NCBI GenBank assembly: GCA_016200365.1
Contig: JACQEW010000218.1
Coordinates: forward strand, 1-20,209
Direction of reading: 5' to 3'
DNA: 20,209 nucleotides
Source: Nitrospinota bacterium
GTDB taxonomy: Bacteria > Nitrospinota > Nitrospinia > UBA9942
The stretch's first letter is position 1; every line of letters begins with the position of its first letter. This document shows, piece after piece, positions 14,345 through 20,209 of the stretch. Below the pieces are notes generated by a model. The model was not told the origin of the DNA and ran no database searches. It worked only from the letters and a program-made list of their open reading frames with translations. Position numbers and translations under genes: made by a program.

Positions 14345-14373
14345 ATGATATGCCAAAATATTCCTGATGTCAA
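14345..14373 (-). promoter_or_regulatory. Sigma70-type promoter of the dap operon
   Basis: On the minus strand there is TTGACA (14373-14368), a 17-nt spacer and TATCAT (14350-14345). This is a perfect -35, optimal spacing and one mismatch in the -10. It would start a message about 30 nt upstream of dapF. No operator or riboswitch is evident in the short leader. Confidence 0.8.
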
Positions 14374-14417
14374 TACGCAAGACCGGATACCTTAAACTTC
14401 TTTAATCTTGAAATTAC

Positions 14418-14423
14418 TATAAT
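14418..14423 (+). promoter_or_regulatory. Possible -10 element for the ROK kinase gene
   Basis: A perfect TATAAT lies 20 nt before the kinase ATG, but no good -35 hexamer is found 16-18 nt upstream (best is AAACTT). Transcription from it would begin near the TAGGAG (14425-14430) that could serve as the ribosome binding site. It is tentative. Confidence 0.35.
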
Positions 14424-14443
14424 GTAGGAGTTAGAATTAGGGC

Positions 14444-15391
14444 ATGAAAGATTATGTCATAGGATTGGATTTAGGAGGCACAAATATAAGGGCTGCTGCT
14501 GTTACGAGAGAAGGAGAGATTCTGCACAGGGTAAAGATACCTACAGAAGTTCCAAAGGGGAGAAAAAGGGTTATTGCAAATATTCTAAAGGTAATAGAGA
14601 CAATAAGGCAGGAGCTAAAGGGTTTTAAGTTATCTGCAATTGGAATGGGGATACCGGGGATAATATTTTTTGATAAAGGCATAGTCGCACAATCCCCTAA
14701 TTTTCCTGACTGGATAGATTTCAATTTAGGAGAACGGATGAGTAAAGACCTCGATGTCCCCTTTTATATAGATAATGATGCGAATCTTGCTGCTGTTGGC
14801 GAAGGGTGGATTGGTGCAGGGAAAGACTTTAACAGCTTCTGTATGTTTACACTTGGCACAGGTGTGGGTGGTGGAATCGTCCTTAATAAAAATATATGGC
14901 GCGGTGAATACGGAATGGCAGGAGAATTGGGGCATATAACGATATATCCAGATGGACATCTCTGTAATTGCGGAAACAGGGGTTGTCTGGAGCAGTATGC
15001 TTCGGCTACAGGGATTGTGAGGATGGCAAAGGAAAAATCCCAAATCCCACGACCCACTATCGTGAGTGCCCCGAAATCCCAAATTACCGCTAACACTATA
15101 TATCAGTCCGCTAAAAAAGGTGATACCTATTCCCTTGAGATATTTCAAAAAATGGGCAGGATTCTTGGTATAGGTATAGCTGATATTGTTAATATACTAA
15201 ACATTGAATTGTTCATCATAGGCGGCGGTGTTGCCGATGCGTGGGATTATTTTGCCCCTTCAACCATTGAGGAAATAGGAAAGAGGACTTATCGTGTTAC
15301 CGGTGAAAGGGTAAAGGTAATTAAGGCAAAATTAGGCGACGACGCAGGCATATTCGGCGCTGCTTATGTGGCAATAAATGAGTTAAGCTGA
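14444..15391 (+). CDS. ROK-family sugar kinase (glucokinase-like)
   Basis: 315 residues. It has the phosphate-binding DLGGTNIR (9-16), the catalytic-type Asp in DNDAN (about 110-114), GTGVGGGIV, and the ROK zinc motif with His164 and CNCGNRGC (174-181) followed by LEQYAS. The usual role is ATP-dependent phosphorylation of glucose or a related hexose; exact substrate choice cannot be read from the sequence. Residues about 198-215 (between RMAKE and TANTIYQ) are unusual. This insert has two KSQI copies and is encoded by AAATCCC heptamers, so it looks like a repeat inserted in frame in a surface region. The gene is divergent from dapF and convergent with the MazF-type gene. Confidence 0.9.
   Translation: MKDYVIGLDLGGTNIRAAAVTREGEILHRVKIPTEVPKGRKRVIANILKVIETIRQELKGFKLSAIGMGIPGIIFFDKGIVAQSPNFPDWIDFNLGERMSKDLDVPFYIDNDANLAAVGEGWIGAGKDFNSFCMFTLGTGVGGGIVLNKNIWRGEYGMAGELGHITIYPDGHLCNCGNRGCLEQYASATGIVRMAKEKSQIPRPTIVSAPKSQITANTIYQSAKKGDTYSLEIFQKMGRILGIGIADIVNILNIELFIIGGGVADAWDYFAPSTIEEIGKRTYRVTGERVKVIKAKLGDDAGIFGAAYVAINELS
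15035..15084. repeat. AAATCCC repeat inside the ROK kinase gene
   Basis: AAATCCC occurs twice in tandem (15035-15048) and again at 15074-15080. The outer copies form an AAATCCCAAAT direct repeat 39 nt apart. A short CACGA/TCGTG inverted pair lies between. It encodes the extra segment at residues 198-215. Confidence 0.75.
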
Positions 15392-15409
15392 AAAAATCTA
15401 CTATAAAAC

Positions 15410-15736
15410 TCACAGAACTTTAATCTTGAACACATCTATTAATTTTTTATCAACTTTTCTCAATTCCGATTCATCCAAATTTCCAATCTTACCCATAACC
15501 AAATCCAAATCAAGCGTAGCAATTTTATTCAATTTAAGTAATGAATCTTTCTTTAATCCGTTAATCGAGTTTGGTCTTAACATTAAATCATTTTCACCAA
15601 TATCTTTAAAATTTGTAGTTACAAAAGCTACCGCAACATCGCTCCTGCCAGAAATCAAAACTAATGCAGGTCGTAACTTGCTTCCTGACAAATCAGTAAA
15701 TGGAAATTTTACTAATACTATATCCCCCTTTGTCAT
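15410..15736 (-). CDS. MazF/PemK-type mRNA interferase toxin
   Basis: 108 residues with the MazF/PemK pattern: MTKGDIVLVKFPFTDLSGSK at the N-terminus, then RPALVLISGR, VAVAFVTTNF and the KDSLLKLNKIATLD strand. Family members are sequence-specific endoribonucleases held inactive by a small upstream antitoxin. The start codon overlaps the antitoxin stop (ATGA at 15733-15736), which is typical of such operons. GC content is clearly lower than in cimA or the kinase on either side, pointing to acquisition. Cleavage specificity cannot be told from the sequence. Confidence 0.88.
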   Translation of the reverse strand: MTKGDIVLVKFPFTDLSGSKLRPALVLISGRSDVAVAFVTTNFKDIGENDLMLRPNSINGLKKDSLLKLNKIATLDLDLVMGKIGNLDESELRKVDKKLIDVFKIKVL

Positions 15737-15960
15737 TTGTATTTTTCTTTCAAATCATTTACGGTATACAAATCTTCTTCTTCCTTTAAAAACTCAAAAC
15801 TTTTAGATTCAGAAGCTAATTTTCTAATACCTCTATTAAATATATATTCTTCATATTTCTGGTATAAATACTCGGTAAAATCAGCTACTTCTGCAACTTT
15901 TTCATCAGGTAAATTTTTAAGATAATCAACAGTCTTATTTATTAAAATTTCTTTTGTCAT
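15733..15960 (-). CDS. Small antitoxin partner of the MazF-type toxin
   Basis: 75 residues, highly charged and helical (KTVDYLKNLPDEKVAEVADF TEYLYQKYEEY, then KSFEFLKEEEDLYTVNDLKEKYK). The N-terminal half resembles DUF2281-like antitoxins with the common LPxEKxxEVxDFxxYL arrangement. The acidic, Phe/Leu-containing tail is what usually wraps the MazF dimer. AAAGGA precedes the ATG by 6-7 nt. It starts 28 nt after the cimA stop on the same strand, leaving little room for its own promoter, so some expression may come from cimA read-through. The family label is moderate; the antitoxin role follows from overlap with the toxin. Confidence 0.75.
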   Translation of the reverse strand: MTKEILINKTVDYLKNLPDEKVAEVADFTEYLYQKYEEYIFNRGIRKLASESKSFEFLKEEEDLYTVNDLKEKYK

Positions 15961-15988
15961 AAGTATCCTTTCTCAATCTCTCAATATC

Positions 15989-17560
15989 CTAATCTTTTAA
16001 CTCCTTATGCAACTTATAATCAATGCTGTCAACCAGCGCCTGCCAGCTTGCCTCGATGATATTTTCCGATACACCGACAGTTCCCCATCTTGATTTATAA
16101 TCACCCGATTCAATCAGCACCCTCGTCTTTGCCTCTGTCCCTTTTCTCTCATCGAGGATGCGGACCTTAAAATCAATAAGCTTCACCTCTTTCAGCTCAG
16201 GATAGAATTTTTCAAGCGCCCTTCTCAGTGCATTGTCAAGGGCATTGACAGGACCATTCCCTTCTGCTGCTGCAATCTCCAGTTTGTCTCCAACCTGAAT
16301 CTTTACAGTTGCCTCAGATATAGACTCCTCATCAATATGCCTCTTTTCCACTATCACCCTAAAGCCCTTTAAATCGAAGAATTTTCTCCTGCTGCCCTTT
16401 GCCTCTTTCATCAATAACTCAAATGAGCCTTCAGCCCCTTCAAACTGAAAGCCCTGATTCTCCAGGTCCTTCAATTCGTGCAGAATATGTTTTACAGCAG
16501 AATCGTGGCTATCTATATCAATTCCATACTCCTTTGCCTTCCATAAAATATTGCTCCTTCCCGATTGGTCTGATACGAGTATGCGCTGTGCATTCCCCAC
16601 TAATTCAGGTCTTATATGCTCATAGGTCTCAGGGTTTTTCATTACAGCGCTGACATGAATCCCCCCCTTATGTGCAAAGGCGCTCTTACCGACATAGGGT
16701 CTGTGGTTCCAATGTCTCATATTTGCAAGCTCATCCACAAAATAAGATACCTCCCTTATTTTTTTCAATTGCTCATCCGTTATACAGTCTAACTTTAATT
16801 TCAATTTTAAATTCGGAATAATGGAGCAGAGATTTGCATTACCGCACCTCTCCCCATATCCGTTTATTGTCCCCTGAACCTGTCTTGCCCCCAAACTTAC
16901 CGCAACGATAGTATTTGCCACTGCCATTTCCGCATCATTATGTGTGTGAATACCAAGGGGCTTCGAGATATTTTTTTTAACATCCTCAAATATGGCAGGA
17001 ATTTCGGTCGGCATTGTGCCTCCGTTCGTATCGCACAGGACAATCACATCGGCGCCTGCATCCTCTGCTGCCTTCAGGGTCTTTATTGCATATTGCGGAT
17101 TCCCCTTATATCCGTCAAAAAAATGCTCCGCATCGAACATAATCTCAGGGATATAGGGCTTCAAATATTTGATAGTGTCATAAATAAGCTCCAGATTCTC
17201 TTCAAGACTTATATGCAGGGCATCCCTCACATGGAGATTCCATGATTTGCCGACAATGGTTACAACAGGGGTATTTGAATTAAGAAGCGATAATACATTC
17301 TCATCCTTATCCGCCTTTACCTTTGACCTCCTTGTGCTTCCAAAGGCTGCCACTTTAGCGTGATGCAGCTTATGTTTTCCTATCTCGCTGAAAAACTCGG
17401 TATCCTTAGGATTCGCTCCGGGCCATCCACCCTCGATATAATGGATTCCCAATTCATCGAGCTTCAGGGCTATCCTTATCTTATCCTCAAGGGAAAATGA
17501 AACATCCTCCGCCTGCCCGCCATCCCTTAATGTCGTGTCATAAATTTTTATCTGTTTCAT
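15989..17560 (-). CDS. cimA: (R)-citramalate synthase
   Basis: 523 residues, the CimA length. It condenses pyruvate and acetyl-CoA to citramalate, opening the threonine-independent route to isoleucine. The N-terminus DTTLRDGGQAEDVSF (8-22) and IEGGWPGANPKD are the CimA version of the DRE-TIM active site. Metal ligands appear in GIHTHNDAEMAVANT, and NGYGERCGNANL and HKGGIHVSAV follow. The last 125 residues form the LeuA-type regulatory domain, in which isoleucine commonly feeds back. AAGGAG lies 7 nt before the ATG. It is divergent from glnB and followed by the toxin-antitoxin pair. A close paralogue, 2-isopropylmalate synthase, is less likely because of the GGWPGANPKD string. Confidence 0.94.
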   Translation of the reverse strand: MKQIKIYDTTLRDGGQAEDVSFSLEDKIRIALKLDELGIHYIEGGWPGANPKDTEFFSEIGKHKLHHAKVAAFGSTRRSKVKADKDENVLSLLNSNTPVVTIVGKSWNLHVRDALHISLEENLELIYDTIKYLKPYIPEIMFDAEHFFDGYKGNPQYAIKTLKAAEDAGADVIVLCDTNGGTMPTEIPAIFEDVKKNISKPLGIHTHNDAEMAVANTIVAVSLGARQVQGTINGYGERCGNANLCSIIPNLKLKLKLDCITDEQLKKIREVSYFVDELANMRHWNHRPYVGKSAFAHKGGIHVSAVMKNPETYEHIRPELVGNAQRILVSDQSGRSNILWKAKEYGIDIDSHDSAVKHILHELKDLENQGFQFEGAEGSFELLMKEAKGSRRKFFDLKGFRVIVEKRHIDEESISEATVKIQVGDKLEIAAAEGNGPVNALDNALRRALEKFYPELKEVKLIDFKVRILDERKGTEAKTRVLIESGDYKSRWGTVGVSENIIEASWQALVDSIDYKLHKELKD

Positions 17561-17622
17561 TCAATCTCCTTTTTGTTTTATTATAACATATTTTGATATT
17601 TATGAATGGGAGTATAATAAGG

Positions 17623-17651
17623 TTGACTGTCATTTTTTTTAAGTCTATAAT
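17623..17651 (+). promoter_or_regulatory. Sigma70-type promoter of glnB-amtB
   Basis: TTGACT (17623-17628), exactly 17 nt, then TATAAT (17646-17651): a perfect -10 and one mismatch in the -35. It gives a leader of about 135 nt before the glnB start. I looked for a sigma54 element (GG-N10-GC) in the same stretch and found none, so nitrogen control by NtrC/sigma54 is not supported here. Confidence 0.75.
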
Positions 17652-17697
17652 TTTCACCTAAAAATACCTTTTCTTAATGCAAAGGAAATTATAAACG

Positions 17698-17771
17698 CCC
17701 CCTCACCTTACTCCTCTCCCCTCTGCCTGTGCCGAAGGCAGACAGGTCGGGGGTGAGGGGAGGGTGAGGGG
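17698..17771. repeat. GC-rich imperfect palindrome in the glnB leader
   Basis: The outer arms CCCCTCACC (17699-17707) and GGTGAGGGG (17763-17771) are perfect complements. A central stem, CCTGT-GCC closed by GAA and returning as GGC-AG-ACAGG, lies at 17726-17746. The element looks like the dispersed CCCTCACCC/GGGTGAGGG repeats of many bacterial chromosomes. In the RNA it would fold 10 nt upstream of the glnB Shine-Dalgarno and might act as an attenuator or stabiliser. Confidence 0.7.
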
Positions 17772-17780
17772 TTTGTTCTG

Positions 17781-17789
17781 AAAGGAGGT
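17781..17789 (+). promoter_or_regulatory. Shine-Dalgarno of glnB, deciding a TTG start
   Basis: AAAGGAGGT is a near-perfect anti-16S match ending 7 nt before TTG at 17797. The in-frame GTG at 17788 lies within this site and cannot be the start. TTG gives the MKKIEAIIKPF N-terminus and the 112-residue length found in PII proteins. Confidence 0.9.
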
Positions 17790-17796
17790 GAGGACA

Positions 17797-18135
17797 TTGA
17801 AAAAGATAGAGGCGATAATAAAACCTTTCAGGCTCGATGAATTGAAGCAAGCCCTCAGCGATATTAATATATACGGCATGACTGTAACGGAAGTAAAGGG
17901 GTTTGGCAGGCAGAAAGGGCACACAGAGCTATACAGAGGGGCGGAATATACAATTGACTTTTTGCCAAAGCTGAAAGTAGAGATTGTAACGAATGATGAG
18001 ACGGTTGAAAAGGTTATTGAAGTCATAAAGAACTCCGTCAGGACAGGGAAAATAGGAGATGGAAAGATTTTTGTCATACCTGTAGAGGAAGCTGTAAGGA
18101 TCAGGACAGGTGAGAGAGGCAAGGATGCAATCTAA
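17797..18135 (+). CDS. glnB: Nitrogen regulatory protein PII
   Basis: 112 residues from a TTG start, the exact usual PII length. It is a trimeric cytoplasmic sensor of ATP/ADP and 2-oxoglutarate that controls ammonium uptake and glutamine synthesis. The T-loop GRQKGHTELYRGAEY contains Tyr51, the uridylylation site in proteobacteria. The second signature TGKIGDGKIFVIPVEEAVRI is intact with Gly and Lys ligands. It is followed after 84 nt by the ammonium transporter gene, the classical GlnK-AmtB pairing, so GlnK-like gating of the transporter is expected. I use glnB as the general symbol; glnK would be equally defensible from the context. Confidence 0.95.
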   Translation: MKKIEAIIKPFRLDELKQALSDINIYGMTVTEVKGFGRQKGHTELYRGAEYTIDFLPKLKVEIVTNDETVEKVIEVIKNSVRTGKIGDGKIFVIPVEEAVRIRTGERGKDAI

Positions 18136-18198
18136 AATTTCTAATTCCTAATTTCTAATTCCTAAATTGGAAATTGGAAATTGGTAATTGGTAATTGG
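18136..18198. repeat. Heptamer inverted repeat between glnB and amtB
   Basis: The left arm has TAATTTC/TAATTCC alternating (18136-18164). The right arm has ATTGGAA twice and ATTGGTA twice plus ATTGG (18165-18198). In RNA the mismatched T positions face G, so G-U pairs keep the stem continuous. It begins right after the glnB stop codon and ends before the amtB Shine-Dalgarno. Confidence 0.85.
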
Positions 18199-18219
18199 TT
18201 TTAAATAAGGGGGGATATT

Positions 18220-19563
18220 ATGAAAGAAGCTCTTTTTAGAGAATTACGGAAATTCACAACTGACTATAGTAAAAGATTTTTATTCCTCGCCATTATCGTA
18301 TCTCTGAATGTTTTATTTTTAGTCTCTTCTGCAAGCGGAGAAACTCCGCAAGGGATAGATAAGGCGGATACGGCATGGATACTCACATCAACCGCATTGG
18401 TCATGCTGATGACGCCGGGACTCGCTATCTTTTACGCAGGCATGACAAGGAAAAAAAATGTCCTCGGCACAATGATGCACAGTTTTTTTATATTGAGCCT
18501 GATAAGCGTTCAATGGGTAATATGGGGATACAGTCTTTCCTTCGGCAGCGATATAGGCGGGATAATAGGAGGACTTGGACACTTTGTATTAAATGGGGTG
18601 GGTATAGAGCCAAAGGGAACTATACCCCATCTCGCATTTATGATGTTTCAGGGGATGTTCGCCATTATAACAGTCGCCCTCATCACAGGCGCCTTTGCAG
18701 AGCGCGTGAAATTCTCTATGGTGGTGGTATTCAGCCTTCTATGGACTACACTCGTTTATGACCCTCTGTGCCACTGGATATGGGGCGGCGGATGGCTGAG
18801 CAAGTTCGGTGTCCTCGACTTCGCCGGAGGCATGGTTGTGCATATAAGCTGCGGGGTATCGGCATTGGTCGCAGCCATCGTCGTGGGAAAGAGAAGGGGT
18901 TACCCGAAAGAGCTTATGCCCCCGCATAATCTCGGACTTACAGTGCTCGGTATGGGGTTACTATGGTTCGGCTGGTTCGGATTCAATGCAGGAAGCGCAC
19001 TCGCATCGGACGGACTTGCTGCAACAGCATTTGTAACAACCAATACTGCTGCGGCGGTCAGCACAATCACATGGGTCTTTATAGAATGGAAACTCAGAGG
19101 AAAACCCACGATGCTTGGAGCCCTTTCAGGCTCGGTGGCAGGACTCGGCTCCATAACGCCTGCTGCCGGTTTTGTGGGAATAGGGTCTTCAATCATTATA
19201 GGACTTATCGGGGGAACGGTATGCTACTGGGGCGTAAGCATACTCAAGCCGAAGCTCGGTTATGATGATACCCTCGATGTCTTTGGCATACACGGCATAG
19301 CAGGCACATGGGGGAGTCTTGCAACCGGTCTCTTTGCATCAAAGCTTATAAACCCGGCGGGGGCGGATGGGGTCTTTTTCGGCAATACATGGCAGATAGT
19401 CCCGCAGATTACAGGCGTTATTGTTACATGGCTGCTTGCAGGTGTGCTGACATTTATAATTATAAAACTGCTTGATGCTGTCATGGGCTTAAGGGTTACC
19501 GATGAGGATGAGGTTATGGGGCTTGATTTATCCCAGCATGGAGAGAGCGGATATAACTTTTAG
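18220..19563 (+). CDS. amtB: Ammonium transporter
   Basis: 447 residues with a cleavable-looking N-terminal signal (FLFLAIIVSLNVLFLVSSASG) before the eleven-helix Amt core. Family elements are AGMTRKKNVLGTMMHSFF, WGYSLSFG, FQGMFAIITVALITGAFAER, DPLCHWIWGGGWL and the pore twin histidines His208 (GGMVVHISCG) and His358 (GIHGIAGTWG). The cytoplasmic tail ends GLDLSQHGESGYNF, the usual AmtB C-terminal helix-tail region that contacts PII. The Shine-Dalgarno AAGGGGGGA is 5-6 nt before the ATG. Between it and glnB lies only a heptamer palindrome, so the two genes probably share the upstream promoter. Confidence 0.96.
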   Translation: MKEALFRELRKFTTDYSKRFLFLAIIVSLNVLFLVSSASGETPQGIDKADTAWILTSTALVMLMTPGLAIFYAGMTRKKNVLGTMMHSFFILSLISVQWVIWGYSLSFGSDIGGIIGGLGHFVLNGVGIEPKGTIPHLAFMMFQGMFAIITVALITGAFAERVKFSMVVVFSLLWTTLVYDPLCHWIWGGGWLSKFGVLDFAGGMVVHISCGVSALVAAIVVGKRRGYPKELMPPHNLGLTVLGMGLLWFGWFGFNAGSALASDGLAATAFVTTNTAAAVSTITWVFIEWKLRGKPTMLGALSGSVAGLGSITPAAGFVGIGSSIIIGLIGGTVCYWGVSILKPKLGYDDTLDVFGIHGIAGTWGSLATGLFASKLINPAGADGVFFGNTWQIVPQITGVIVTWLLAGVLTFIIIKLLDAVMGLRVTDEDEVMGLDLSQHGESGYNF

Positions 19564-19580
19564 TCCCTAAAGGATATAAC

Positions 19581-19689
19581 AGCTAAGAAACTTTCCTCTC
19601 ACTTCCGTTAATTTTTCTTTTGCCCTGTTTTTAGAATTTTACGGAACAAAAGAAAAATTAAAAAGTCGTTCGAGGAAAGTTTCTTAGCT
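19581..19689. terminator. 109-nt nested palindrome between amtB and lysC
   Basis: The outer arms 19581-19598 (AGCTAAGAAACTTTCCTC) and 19672-19689 are perfect 18-nt complements. The inner arms 19609-19622 (TAATTTTTCTTTTG) and 19647-19660 are perfect over 14 nt. It lies between convergent genes and may serve as a bidirectional terminator, or be a small non-autonomous element with terminal inverted repeats. No convincing target duplication was seen. Confidence 0.7.
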
Positions 19690-19690
19690 T

Positions 19691-19725
19691 ATAAAATTTT
19701 CTTGCCATTTTACGCAAAATTTTAT
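19691..19725. terminator. AT-rich hairpin downstream of lysC
   Basis: ATAAAATTTT (19691-19700) pairs perfectly with AAAATTTTAT (19716-19725) across a 15-nt loop, just past the lysC stop on its strand. It has no GC core, so it would be a weak terminator at best. Confidence 0.4.
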
Positions 19726-19747
19726 TCTAAGTTACTTCCTTTCTTTT

Positions 19748-20209
19748 TTAATCTCCTTTCCCAAGATTAAAAGTATCGTGCAGTGTCCTTACTGCAAGCT
19801 CCGTATATTTTGAATCAATCACGCAGGATATTTTTATCTCCGATGTGCTTATCATGATAATATTGACATTCTCTTTTGCCAGAGCCGCAAACATCTTTGC
19901 CGCAACGCCCGAGTGGCTCTTCATACCCACGCCTACGATGGATACCTTCGCAATATTCTCATCGAGCTTAACATCCTGAGCCCCTATCTTCCCTGCTACA
20001 TCTTTTGTAACACGGAATCCTGTTTTTGCATCTGACTTAGGCACGGTAAAGGATATATCCGTCAATCCCCTTTCGCTCACATTCTGGATAATCATATCAA
20101 CATTAACATTTTCAGCAGCGATCTTTCCGAATATCTCCGCTGCAATACCCGGTCTGTCGGGAACTCCTACAATAGTAAGCTTTGCCTGATTCTTATCCGA
20201 GATTACACC
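19748..20209 (-). CDS. lysC: Aspartate kinase, C-terminal ACT domains (5' end outside window)
   Basis: The frame is open to the window edge, and the ATG at 20095 is internal. The visible 153 residues are the paired ACT domains of aspartokinase: KLTIVGVPDRPGIAAEIFGK... with MIIQN, then AKVSIVGVGMKSHSGVAAKM with NIIMISTSEIKISCVID. The enzyme phosphorylates aspartate and is normally feedback-inhibited through these domains by lysine and/or threonine. It feeds the dapA step encoded elsewhere in this window. The kinase domain is not visible. Monofunctional LysC is favoured because the protein ends right after the ACT pair. Confidence 0.93.
   Translation of the reverse strand, partial: GVISDKNQAKLTIVGVPDRPGIAAEIFGKIAAENVNVDMIIQNVSERGLTDISFTVPKSDAKTGFRVTKDVAGKIGAQDVKLDENIAKVSIVGVGMKSHSGVAAKMFAALAKENVNIIMISTSEIKISCVIDSKYTELAVRTLHDTFNLGKGD

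Noticed and set aside
17652..17780. Sigma54 promoter for glnB
   Set aside because: The best candidate has 11 nt between GG and GC instead of 10 and lacks the flanking consensus.
17788..17790. GTG start for glnB
   Set aside because: It lies within the Shine-Dalgarno sequence, and the TTG at 17797 gives the canonical PII N-terminus and length.
20095..20097. ATG at 20095 as an independent small ACT-domain gene
   Set aside because: The same frame continues upstream to the window edge with the first aspartokinase ACT domain, so it is an internal Met.

Overview
The window reads as chromosomal DNA of a Gram-negative, didermic bacterium of moderate GC content. The evidence is a run of lipoprotein and Sec signal peptides, outer-membrane-type CsgG, LPP20 and FlgT-like proteins, and a meso-diaminopimelate pathway. 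Gene style and the many intergenic tandem-heptamer palindromes recall uncultured Nitrospirota or Desulfobacterota-like genomes. That placement is an impression and was not tested.

Region 1 (about 1-10868, all plus strand) is an envelope cluster. In order it holds a FlgT-like protein (5' end outside the window), a HEPN/MNT toxin-antitoxin pair, a Uma2-type nuclease, a DUF799/GNA1162-type lipoprotein, a CsgG-family lipoprotein, an LPP20-type secreted protein, a TPR lipoprotein with SLH-like ends, an NHL-FN3-CsgG fusion, a second FlgT-like protein and a FecR-domain protein. At least five of these share the CsgG/TolB/LPP20/FlgT fold group. No curli subunits or flagellar genes are visible. The set is best read as an uncharacterised periplasmic or outer-membrane assembly, and it is the strongest candidate here for an undescribed system.

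Region 2 (11005-14307, minus strand) is a diaminopimelate/lysine operon dapF-dapA-dapB with a c-di-GMP-binding PilZ gene 3 nt behind dapB. It is driven by a near-consensus sigma70 promoter. A ROK-family sugar kinase is transcribed divergently from the same intergenic space (14444-15391).

Region 3 (15410-17560, minus strand) carries citramalate synthase (cimA, isoleucine route) followed by a MazF-type toxin-antitoxin pair. Divergent from cimA, a strong sigma70-type promoter precedes glnB (TTG start) and amtB, the ammonium-sensing and uptake pair. The window ends inside an aspartate kinase gene on the minus strand, the first enzyme of the pathway that the dap genes continue.

A theme throughout is a set of short tandem repeats, mostly 7 nt per unit, often arranged as imperfect inverted repeats. 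They sit between genes, directly before ribosome binding sites, inside one kinase gene, and across the signal-peptide codons of two envelope genes. There they encode the lipobox-like string LASC. No rRNA, tRNA, CRISPR array or insertion sequence was recognised.
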